Source: Formicarius rufipectus
Taxonomy: Eukaryota > Chordata > Aves > Passeriformes > Formicariidae
Direction: 5' to 3'
Assembly: GCA_013399695.1 (NCBI GenBank)
Contig: VXAU01000940.1
Location: 145,781 to 209,780 of the forward strand
DNA: 64,000 bases
Part shown: positions 12,901 through 25,100 of the stretch, piece by piece
How positions within the stretch are numbered: the stretch's first letter is position 1
How the letters are laid out: the number at the start of each line of letters is the position of its first letter
Notes under the pieces: generated by a model
Databases searched by the model: none
Told to the model about the DNA's origin: nothing
What the model saw: only the letters and a program-made list of their open reading frames with translations
Translations under genes and position numbers: made by a program

Positions 12901-15900
12901 TCTAAAGACACCAGCTGAAATGAGAATATCTGTGGCTCCACTCCTCTTGGCTATATTTGATTTTTACCTCGAGTCTTCTTTGCTCTCTCTCTCTGCACAG
13001 GATCTCACCTATTTCTTCAGAAGAATAATAACAACTAAAATTATGTGATTTCTGTCACTTTTACCATCCCCTCTCACTGGGTCTGTTCTGTTTTGCCCCA
13101 TTAAAGTTGCTGAAGCCTTTTCTCCTGTTCAACTAACAATTCCAGAGATGTCAGTGCTCACACCCCTGCTTTGCTCGGTTACTTCTACTCTCTGTTCTCA
13201 TGTTGTGATGGAAACTTTTGATATGTACCATGTTGTGGGGAGTGTGAAAGACTCCATTTTTCTCCAAAATCAGTCACCTTCTTGACACCTGAGTCAAGTG
13301 AACACATGTATTTGTAGCAGCTCCTCGGGGTTACATGGCCATTGATTCCATTCTGCAGAACTTCTACCACTCAAAGGGTGACCCTTGTGCTTTGTTGAAG
13401 CCTCTGTTGAAGCCTGTCCACATCCAAATCTCAGATCCTGTATTACTGATTGTTTTTGACTTCCCCAACCATTGTTAGCAAATGTCCTTTGGTTTCATTT
13501 CCTGTCCCATCTCCCTTCTCTCCTAGTTCTCTTCTTTTCTTTGTTTCTTCAGGGCAGCAATGGCATGATCATTCTCACTTTGTAGGTTCCTGTGGGTTAT
13601 GCAGGGTTATGTTTTCAGGCTCTTAGCCTCCCCTCCTCTTTCATGCACTGTTTTGATACAGTCTCATCAGTAATCAAGTCTGATTTCCTACACATGTTGA
13701 TGACTCAGGGCTTAGCAGTACCAGCATCATCTCCCGCTGTCCAAATTTTAAAATTCCCCTTATCTCTGACAACTTTTAAGAGGATAAAGTACACCTCAAA
13801 CTCAATGTGGTAAGTGGAATTCTTGATCTTTCTGAAACCCTTTGCACTTGAAAGAATACATCTCTCTTTTCTTCTTTGGATCACTGAGGCATCATCATTA
13901 CTCTGCTTTTTATTCAGTGTTGCAACTTCAGCACCTTTGGATGTCTCTGTCATCTTGTCCATGCTATAATTAATATAATTAATATTGGTTGTTCCTCCTA
14001 TGTAATATGTGGGATATAAACACCACTTACATGGATGGAATTTACCACTTTACAGTCATTTTTATGACTGATTGTTTTAGTTTTAGTTGTTCTTAACATA
14101 TCTTCATGATGGATATCCAGAAAGCAGCAATAAAAATGTTCTCCTTGGTGTTTGGGAGGAGAGTCCATGGAAGTGCATCGTCATGCACACCAATATTTAC
14201 ATAACCAGACATGGTCAATTCCTCTCAGAACAGTCCTTTTACTGCTGCCATTCAGCTGTTGCTGGTGTTCCTGGCAGTGTGCACACAGGAAGCTGCTGTG
14301 GTGCCTCTCCTGAGACTCTGGGGCAATGAGTAAAAGCTGAAATGAAATTCAGAAGTGTGTTAGTAAATTTTGACTGTAGGCTTTTTACTTTCCTTGGTAT
14401 GCACAGTCCTACCACTTGTAGAGGAAAATGACCCTAATTTTTTCTGCTGCTGTGACATTGGTGCTCTCAACCATGTCCCTGTTTCTTTGTTGAGGGGAAA
14501 GGATTAAAACCTTCTCCTCTAGGCAACACCTACTTGACAACTGGAAATAAATTTGTGAAACAGAAGATGTGACGGTTTGATTCAGAAAAGGAATCACATC
14601 CTGGATTGGTGCTAAAACAGACTCTTTGAAACTTCCATTAGATACCTTAAAGTGTCACTATGGCTGTAAAATGCCTCATTGAAGAGGAATTGCTGTTCTT
14701 CCATCCAATTTTTCTTGATCCATAAGCCCATATCCTGTGTTTATACTGTTAACTGTTAACAGACTGTGATCTATAGAGGCTGTTTAATGGAGTAGACTGT
14801 ATTTTTCTTGTCATTGAAGTTCTCCACATTAGCGGCCTGTATTGATCCAAACATCATCTGCTGTGCTCATGTCTTCAGATTGCAGACCATACCAATATGT
14901 GATCTGAAAGGTAAACTGGTGGCATTCGTGATGTCTTGGCACAGCACAGTATCTGAACAGACACCATGTATAGAAAACCTTAGCTAATGGGCTTACTAAT
15001 TACTTTACTAATTGCTAATAACTCCTTAGTTCTTTCCATGTACATTAAATGCGGAATTTTTATAGAGATGTAGTATTTTCCATTTGGAATTCCTTTTGAA
15101 GTGTGCAATTTCTTTTCCACAAGGATACATGTGATTAAAACAAGCTGTACAAATAATTTGGTGATAGATTTTGTAGGAATAACAGATGCAATGTTCACAC
15201 TTAGCAGAGGAAAATAAGGCTGACTGCATCTTTCTTCTGTTTCCAGCAAAAAGCCAGAGATAATAGAGCTGCTTTACGCATCAATAAAGTGCAGATGTCA
15301 AATGACTCCATGAAAAGGCAGCAGCAACAGGACAGCATTGATCCCAGCTCACGCCTCGACTCCGAACTCTTTAAGGATCCATTAAAGCAGAGGGAATCGG
15401 AGCACGAGCAGGAATGGAAATTCAGACAGGTGTGTTGCATGTGGGGTCTTTTGTTGTATTCTTCCAGCTTTTTATTGTCTTGTCTGAATCTGTTGTAATA
15501 AAATCAGTCTGAATCCTTTTTTGTAGAAGAGTATGAAGTCAGCCATTCTGCATGGGAAGAAAACAGATGTTACAGAAGAGAAGCTGCTTGCAAAAAATCT
15601 TTGTTTTAAAATTTTGACTCTTAGATCCTCTGTATTGTGGAAATAGGGTATTCTTTCTCTGCATGAATGGTCAGTGCAGTAGTTTGTTTTCACACACCCT
15701 GTATTGCAGTAACTCATCCTACTTCAAATGCGGTTGGGTGCCTCTCAAAGCCCATTTGCCTCACATCAGTGCTGCATCTCTCAGTAGACTTTGCCTTCAG
15801 AGTATAAGCTTGGAAAGTAGTGATGTTCTTTAGACAACCTGGAAAATGCTTATTCCCAGGCAAACAAGGTGCATGTCGAAGTAATTGAACTTTCCAAATA

Positions 15901-16121
15901 GCTGTACCCTCTGCCCCCATTGCAATTATTTATAATTGATCTTTGATGTGTCCTGAAGTTTTTCAATTATGGATTCAGAAATGTCATCAGAAATGTTTTG
16001 TGTACCCTGAACTTAGAAGCATAACCCTTTCTCCTCACCATTTTAAAACAGCAAATGCGGCAGAAGAGTAAGCAGCAAGCCAAAATAGAAGCCACTCAGA
16101 AGTTGGAACAAGTAAAGAATG

Positions 16122-16161
<40 letters not shown>

Positions 16162-19100
16162 GTTTGGTTCCCAGCAGCTTCTGAACCAGTCTGGCTCAGA
16201 CACGCCCAGTAGTGGGATCCAGAGCCCCTTAACGCCACAGACGGGCAATGGAAGCATGTCTCCTGCACAGCAGACATTCCATAAGGATCTATTTACAAAG
16301 CAGCAGCTTCCTGCTACCCCTACGTCGTCGTCCTCAGATGATGTGTTCCTAAAGCCACAAGCGCCACCCCCTACTCCGACCCGAATCCCAGTGCACGATT
16401 CGCTGGCTCAGCCTCAGACTCCTCAGACATCATCCCAGCAGATGTTTTCCCCAGGTTCCACAAGCACAAGACCTCCCTCTCCAATGGATCCATATGCTAA
16501 AATGGTGGGAACACCCAGACCAGCCCCCATTAACCAGAACTTTGTTAGAAGGAACACCATTGCCCCATTAGACACGTGTGCAGCCCAGTCATCCATATCC
16601 CGGCCCATCCAGGGAGCCGAGCCATCGGGAAGCAGGCCTTCACCAGTCAGGGATTCATGTTCTTCATCTCCAGGGAGCAGCGATCCCTATGCAAAGCCAC
16701 CAGACACACCCAGGCCCGTCATGGCACCGGAGCAGTTCTCCAAACCATTGGGGGTCCCGAGATCCCTGGAGCAGTCAGGGAAGGTTCCTTTAGCAGCTGG
16801 AAGCAGCGATCCCTTTACTAAACCAGCTCCTAGAGCGGATACGTTCCAGAGACAGAGAGTACCCTCTGCTGATCCCTATGCACGGCCTCCCTTGACTCCC
16901 ACTCCTGCTCCCGTTGATGGGAGCCCTGGACCTTTCAAGACCCCTCTGCGCCCTCCTCAGTCCCCGCAAGACCCATACGCGTCCATGCCGGCCACGCCGC
17001 GCCGCGTTGCCGTGGATCCCTACGAGAGGCCGGCTCTGACACCCAGGCCCGTGGACAGCTTCTCCCACGGTCAGGCTCCTGATCCATACAGCCAACCCCC
17101 CCTGACTCCCCACCCCGCAATCAAGGAGCCTTTTGCCCACCCACCCCGCATGGTTCGACAGCAGCAGAGCGACTCCTTCGCTCCAGCGGGTCCCGTCGTG
17201 AGGGCGGCGTCTCAGGACCCGTATTCTCAGCCTCCGGGCACGCCTCGGCCGGGCCCTGACCCCTATGCCCAACCCCCAGGGACTCCTCGTCCTGCCGCGG
17301 TGGATCCATACCTGCAGCAGCCGCCAACGCCGAGGCCTTCCCAGCCGGCGGATCTGTTCTCCCAGTCCCCGGGAAACCAGAGGCACTCTGATCCGTACGC
17401 CCAACCTCCCGGAACACCGAGGCCAGTTCTCAGTGATCCTTATTCTCAGCAACCAGCAACTCCAAGGCCAGGGATTCCCGAGGGTTTTAACAGACCTGCC
17501 ATGACGAGGCCAGGGCTGATGCCAAATAGAGACCCTTTCCTGCCGGCACCGCAGAGCAGGTTGCAGGGCACTTTTGTAAGGCCCCCTGATCCGTGTTCTC
17601 AAGCCCCCAGACCTGCAGGACCTGCAATAACAGATTCGTTTAGCCATGGTCCAGCTGCTCCAGCACGAGACCCCTATGATCAACCACCGATGACTCCGAG
17701 ACCTCAGCCAGAATCTTTTGGATCTGGTCAACTGGCCCATGATGCTGCTGAACAGCCACGACCTGGATCTGAGGGTGCCTTCAGCACATCTGGAAATTCT
17801 GCGATGACTTCTCAAGGACAACAGTTTCCCAAAGTTGCACAAGTTCCTGGCCCAGCACCCAGCACGGGAGTAACAGACACGCAGAACACCATGAATATGT
17901 CTCAAGCAGATACTGAGAAGTTAAGACAGGTGAGAATGATGTTCAGTACTGATGATAATAAAATTTTGTAAGTAGAAGAATTTCCCCCATTCTTGCTAAT
18001 ATTTGAAGTTTCTTGCTGTTAAACTGCTTATATGTAAGATAAGAATTACCTTAGTTTACTAGTATGTTAATTTGGTCCACCTGGATAAACCACAATATAT
18101 AGAATGTAGAAACATCAGTAATTTTTAGAGGAGTTTGGACAGTAAAGCGAAGGCCTTATTTGAAGCCACTGTAGAGGTAAATCCTTGGTCTGTAATAGCT
18201 CTTTCAGTTACAATCCCAGAGAAAAAACATCTTGAAAGGACAATTAGTTCTGTTCTATAGGAGAAGAGATGTGGAACTGATTTTCAGTGACTTCTTCAGT
18301 GGCTGAAAAGGGGTACAGGCAAAGATCTCAGACCAGACATCTGAGTTTGGCATTGGCCAACGTGTCAAGGTGAATCCTACCCTTGGTCACTGCTCTTCTT
18401 CAGGCATTTTCACTCCACATTTATGTCAATGAATGTTTCACAAACAGCTTTTACTGAGACATAGATTTACATTCAGCTCATGGAAAGGTGCTCACTCTCT
18501 TGTTTGGAAGGAATGATGGGAAGTGGATTTGGTGGAAAATTGGTATTTCTCATGCAGAGTCAGAGCAAATCCTGCAGCTGTGACGTGAACCTCTTGCTGG
18601 ATTTTCTTCAGCGGATCTCTAGTCACGCTTGCACTTTTCATGTGGAAATAGGGCCTGCATTACTGGAATAGAAAAAGAAAAAGAGAAGTGCTTTAATTTT
18701 AATTGGTAGAATGGCTTCACACCACGCATTTTAACACAATCTGAATGTTAGGTTGCAATATCAGCACCTCGCACTGTTGGACCCCCTTCTCATTTCTGAG
18801 GTGATTATGGTCGTTCTTAATAATTTTCTGCAGCATCTGAAGAATTCCTTTCCTCCCAAAGGCTTAACCTAGCAGAGTGTAACACTTCAGAATGGGTCAG
18901 TTGCAGAGTAAAGCATAATAACTTAGAATTTTCTTGAAACAGCGGCAGAAGTTGCGTGAGATCATCCTGCAGCAGCAGCAGCAGAAGAAGAACGCAGTTC
19001 GCCAGGAGAAGGCCTTGCAGGATGCAGCAGCTTCTACCCATGCGACTCCTCTGCAGCACTGGCAGCAAGACAACTTAAATCCAATCTTCAACCGCCCTCC

Positions 19101-22100
19101 TCCTCCATATCCAGGGAATATCAGGGCCTCGGTCGTCCCTCCAGGCGGGCCGAGGTTCGCCGTGTACCCAAAGGACCAGCGTGGGCCATTCCCCGCTGAC
19201 GGGCAGTTCAGCAGACCCCAATTTCCAGGAGATATGAATGCCATGGGGATGAGACCTCATGGTCTTAGGTAAGCTCTTGGATCTCTCAAACTCAGGATAT
19301 TGCAGGGGCAGTTGGGTAAAGGGTGTTTTTGGGTCATCTGTGTTGCCTACAGTAGCTGCAGTTGGTATGTGCAGTGGGTTTTCCTGTGATTTACACTCTT
19401 TTGCTGGGAATTAATCATAAGTAAAAATGGAGAAACTGCAATGCTGGTCAGTGTTATGTGACTTGAAAGATGTTGTTGCCCACGGGTTTGGGGCATGTCT
19501 TTAAAAAAAACCAAACAGTAGAGTGAAAGGTCAGGCTTTATTTTTGGTGTTTTAATAACTAACAAGTATAATATTCTTGTTTTCATTTCTAATGAATATG
19601 TAATCTAATTTCAACTTCTGTCTGTGCCATTTTTACAATCAGTGCTATGATGTGAAATTAATACTGATATCAAAATACATTATCATCTCAGGAATTATGA
19701 TTTTCAGTATTTTCTAAATCCATACACTATTATTTTTTACGCTGAGTTGCATTAACATGTATTTTGTTTACTAGGGTAGTTCCGACTGTCAGAGTTTTCT
19801 ATCCATTATTATTATTATTGAAGCTGAAAGCAGGTTGTTTATTAAACATAATTAAAGCAATTATTTTATTGTAGTCGTAAAGCTCATTTAAATGTAAGCA
19901 TAATCAGTCAAAATATTTATTTAAATATCTTAATGACTGCATCGTGTAAACCATTTCGGTGAAGAGTTATTTAGTCAAGCATGCCAGGCCAGGCATTCTT
20001 GGGCAGAAGAGCTAACTTAGCCATCCATGCTTTATTTCAGATACGGGTTCCCAGGAGGTGGCCATGGCCCACCCTCCGGCCCAGAGCGTTTCCTGGGTCC
20101 CCAGCAGCCAATGCAGCGCCCTGGAGTTCCCCCCCAGCTGAGGAGGTCCCTGTCCATGGACATGCCTCGGCCGGTGGGCAGCCCCCAGCTGAACAGCTCC
20201 TCGGGGATGTCGCAGCACTTCCCCCCGCAGGGCATGGGGGTCCAGCAGCACAACATCCTGGGCCAGGCGTTCATCGAGCTGCGCCACCGAGCCCCGGACG
20301 GGCGGCCGCGGTTGCCCTTCGGCGCGACCGTGGAGGCGCAGCAGCCGCGGCTCTTCGTGCCCAGGCAGGACTTCCCAGGCCCCAGACAGGGAGAGCCACC
20401 GAGGCACAGTTCTCAAGGCATACCCAACCAGCTGCAGATGGCTGCAACTTTGGAGCACGTGTCGCAATCCCAGCAGGATCAGCTCAATCCTGACAACCCC
20501 TCTGCACTTGTGATGCGTTCTCTGGGCCATCAGCCGGTCACCGATGCCTTCCCAGGGCCGTCTCTGTCCACTGCTGCACCAAGTGATGAGTCTGCAAACT
20601 TGCAGATTCCCAACCAGCCAAGTGATGGTCTAGAAGAAAAGCTTGATCCTGATGATCCTGCTGTAAAAGATTTGGATGTGAAGGACCTGGATGGGGTTGA
20701 AGTCAAGGATTTAGATGATGAGGATCTGGAAAATCTGAATCTAGACACAGAGGATGGGAAAGGAGATGAACTGGATACTCTAGATAATTTGGAAACCAAT
20801 GATCCTCACCTTGATGATCTTCTAAGATCAGGGGAATTTGATTTAATTGCATACACAGACCCAGACCTTGATGTGGGGGATAAGAAAGGAATGTTTAATG
20901 AAGAACTGGATCTCAATGTCCCCATTGATGACAAACTAGATATCCAGAGCAAGGCAGAAGAGCCCAAACAGAAAGAACAAGGTGAGACAGCTGTTGCTCC
21001 TCCTGAGAACCAGTCTCCACCAAAGAAATCTGCTACAGAAAATGAAATTAAAACAGAAGTACTTTCCCCAAACACTCAGGAGGAAAAGAAGAACGAAAAT
21101 GAAAAAAGTGATGGAAATGCTGAATCCACAAGTACCCAACAGGCTGCTGAAGGGGAGTTAAAGGATGGAGAAAAGGCTCCTGCTCAGTCTGCTAACCCAG
21201 AATTCCCTGACAAAACCCCTGCTGTTCCTAGTCAAGAAACAACTGTGCCTAGTCCAGATGCTCAGGGATCCACTCCCCTGCCTGTTCCAGGAGCAGTAAG
21301 TTCCTGCAGTATTTCTGGGTCCACCCCAGTCCTCTCAAGTTTGCTGTCTAATGAAAGCTCAGACAATGCTGAGGCCAGAACTCTGGGATCTCCATCTCAA
21401 TCTCTGCCACCCACACAAATGAACCACGGGTCAGGTATTCCACAAACACTCATGACACCTGGTGGACAGATCTTGGACAACACTTTAAATACAAATTTGT
21501 CCATGGTCCCACGAATGAACCATAACTTTTCTCAAGGGTCACCAAATCCAGGATTTATTCAGGGTCAGTCATCTAATCATAACTTCGGAACGGGACAGAC
21601 TCAAACTCAAACTGTGGCCGTACCAAACCGTCCTGGTCCCAGTGGCATCTCTGGTCCCCAACAGATGATGCTCCCTCAGCCTTTAGCTCAGCAACAAAAC
21701 CGGGAGAGACCACTCCTGCTCGAGGAGCAGCCACTTCTCCTGCAGGACCTTTTGGACCAGGAAAGACAGGAGCAGCAGCAGCAGAGGCAGATGCAAGCCA
21801 TGATTCGCCAGCGCTCGGAGCCATTTTTCCCCAATATCGGTATGTGGGTGATCTCTCTGTCTGTGTTCTGGTTAGTTTGCTTTTTTTTAAAAAAGCAGCA
21901 ACAAATAGTTAAATAAACCCTGGCACTGAAAGAAGGATGTAGATACGTGGAACTTGGAGGGGGCACAAAAAAACCAACCGGCTTGTAGGGAGCTATGGCA
22001 ATGGAGTGTGTGGGTGGAATTCTGAACCCTGGAGCAAGGCTTCTGTAGTCATTACCACAGTCAGGGTAACTCAGCATTACTGATAATGTTTGTGACTTCA

Positions 22101-25100
22101 GCTGTGGCATAAATTCTCTTTATCCTTCAGCTTCTCATGTGTGGTGTGGAGTAAACGCATCCTTTGTAGACAGAATTTAATGATCAAGTGCAGTAGTTGA
22201 CCTTTTGATACTTGATCATTTTAGTGTTCGTGGTTCTTTCCTCCTGGGTTTTTGCAGCTGTTAGTGTTGTCTCAAGGAAAGGGAGCATTGAAAGCAGTGT
22301 TACTAACTCACAATCCAGGCAAGGCCCAGAAACATCACAAATAATTCTGCATGTACTAAAAACTTGTAAGATAAACGGTGATTTCTTATTTAATACAACT
22401 TAGCAGTTTGAGCATTCAGATCGAGACCTTCACTATCATTTAGTTGTTATTAATGAAATACTGGATTTTGAGAATTGTGTTAGTTGTAAGAACACTGGCC
22501 ATCAAGGCTGTTCTTTCAGTGCCTCAGTGCTGATGTGTTGGTTGCCAACCGAGTTCACAGAAACAACTCTTCTTCCTGAAGTCTTAAACATACAAACAGA
22601 GTTTATTAATCTGTTTGGTCATAGGCCAGATTTGGTTTAGAACCCTTCTCAAACTGACCTGCTTTTATTTGACCTGAAAACAAGGACAGTTGCTGCTGTA
22701 TCTTCCCTAGAAGATACTTGAAACTCCTTATTAACCATGGATTTCAAAGTGGAGATGGCAGATAATGTGAATTAGTAATACAATTAGGTTGTTTTGATGA
22801 AGATTTACACGTGAACTAGATGTAAACAAGTCAGTTCCAGTTAATAACTTGGAATGTTCAGCTGAGTAATTCAGTTTTGCTGTTTTTCTCTTACAGACTT
22901 CGATGCAATTACTGATCCCATAATGAAAGCAAAAATGGTGGCTCTCAAGGGGATCAATAAGGTCATGGCTCAGAGTAACATGGGGATGCCACCAATGGTC
23001 ATGAACAGGTAGGCAACACCTGAAGCCATTCTTTAGGACTACACCATGTAAAAGGAAATAATAGAGCTTGGGGAAGCTGTGTGCAGAAAATGAAAAAAAT
23101 TAAAAGTAGAGGAAGATCTTTCTGTCATGGAGTTCACAATCCATGCTAACACAGGACTGTCTCCTAATAAAACCAGTGTGGCAGTAGAAACTCACAGGTG
23201 TTAAAATACATCAGACTTGTGTTCCAGTTGCAAAGTCAGTGCCTCAGCACAGCTTCACTGCTGATGCTTTTCTTGTTTTTCCACTTCCTAATTAGGCAAT
23301 GACACATCTCCCACACATTGTGTGAGAAAACTGTGGACGGCCATGTAACAGTGAAATTTCATGTTGCAGCATATCATTTAATGCTGGGTGTAATTAAGGC
23401 GTAGCCCAAACAGTGGAAGTTTGATCCCCTCTTTTAAACCTACTCTGAGGACAAGAGGAGCTGTGAACTGTGCAGGCTCCACCAGGGCTGCCCTTCTGTA
23501 GGGTGGGGGAACTTGTGGGCCAGGAAGGGTCTACACCTCTTACTTTATTTATGTGGCACTTAAAACAGTGTGTTTTCATCTTCCCAACACACTCTTCAGT
23601 GCTGTATGATAATACATATCTTACTAGGGGTGTGCAGTTACCCAACTCCAGTTGACTGGGCTGGTGATCGTGATACCTAAATGCATTAAACCTTTTCTTT
23701 TGAAGAAATACAAATACAGACTTTATGTGTGTTTTCACTGCTGTAGCACAATAGATCATGTTTATTTCTTCCCTCAGAAAAATCTAAAATAGAACAGTTT
23801 CAATTCAAGGGAGAATAATATTCTCCAGATGGTGAAAAAGTTTGGTACAAGCATTCTAACAAGTGTCTATGCAATATTTGTGTGCTTTGTGTAAGTTCAG
23901 TGTAGTGTAAAAGGTTGACTCTCCCCTAAAATACACGTTTTCAAGGTTATAATTTCACTTTTTGTTTATGTATCAATAGGTTTCCCTTTATGGGTCAGCC
24001 AGTGCCAGGGGCTCAGACCAATGAAGGCCAAAATCATATGCAGCAGGCAATTACACAGGTAATGCAACTTGATATGGGCTTGAAACAGAAGTATTTAATA
24101 ATGATAACTAGGTTGCGGTTATTTTAATTAAATCATGATTTAATATCCATGTCTGTTTTACTGAAATTTCTAGGATGGAAGTTTGACACCTCAGATTTCG
24201 AGGCCTAATCCTCCCAATTTTGGTCCTGGCTTTGTCAGTAAGTAAAAGATTTAATAATTTATTTCATGATGTCATTTCATTGTATGGTTCTGTTTTCTTT
24301 AAAATAAAATATCCATAAATGGATCCCATCTCTGAAAAAGTCGTCCTTTTAAAATGAGTCCATTCGTCACTATGATGCCAAGCTAACAAAGGGGTGTGTA
24401 TTAAATGCTGTTTGCATTTTTTTTCTAGAAGCTTTCATCAAAGAAACACCATAAGGAAAGAGGGAAAAACAGCAAATTAACATTATTTGGATTTGTGTGA
24501 GAACAGTAATCTATGAACTGGCAGACTGCTATGTCAGAAAGCTGGTCTAGGGTTGTGTTGCAATATTCTGAGCTCAGTGAGAACAGCTGCCTATATTGAT
24601 GAGAGATTTTTCTGTTATTTCAGATGCAAAAAGTTTTGTGTAGCATCATTGTCATTTGATCAAACACCAGAAAAAGCTTTCCAGGCATTAGTTAAGCAAG
24701 CCTGGCTGGGAAGCACAGCTGCTGAAAGCAGAAATACACAGCACTAGCATTTTGCATTCCACGTTTCTGGCTGCCCTAGATCAACTGTAAATCCTGGTCT
24801 CTGTGGTGGGAAAGATTTATTTAGCAGAAAGTCAAACTGAGAGTGTGTTGGAAGAGGAAGACCGTGCGTAAACAAGTGTTTCTATCACTACAAATATTTC
24901 ACTTGATATTTAGGAATAAGAAACAGAATTAAACACCTTCACCTTTTCCAGGAACGGGAGTAGCAGCACTGAGCGTGCAATAGGGAGCTCTTGCAATGTT
25001 ATCTGTGTTAATGTGGGGTGGGATTTCACATGGCCTCACTCTGATTGGATTGTGGTGGGTCCTGAGCTCTTGAGCAAACTGGTCCTCACTTCAGTAGCAG

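Noticed and set aside
16790..17905. Antisense open frame of 371 codons across the DPY repeat exon
   Set aside because: It runs opposite to a clearly conserved KMT2C exon. Its Arg/Gly/Ser-rich translation reflects the reversed repeat and GC-rich codons, and it has no known domain.
19981..20493. Plus-strand open frame of 170 codons overlapping the start of exon w13
   Set aside because: It is in a different frame from the conserved KMT2C reading frame and exists because the block is GC-rich.
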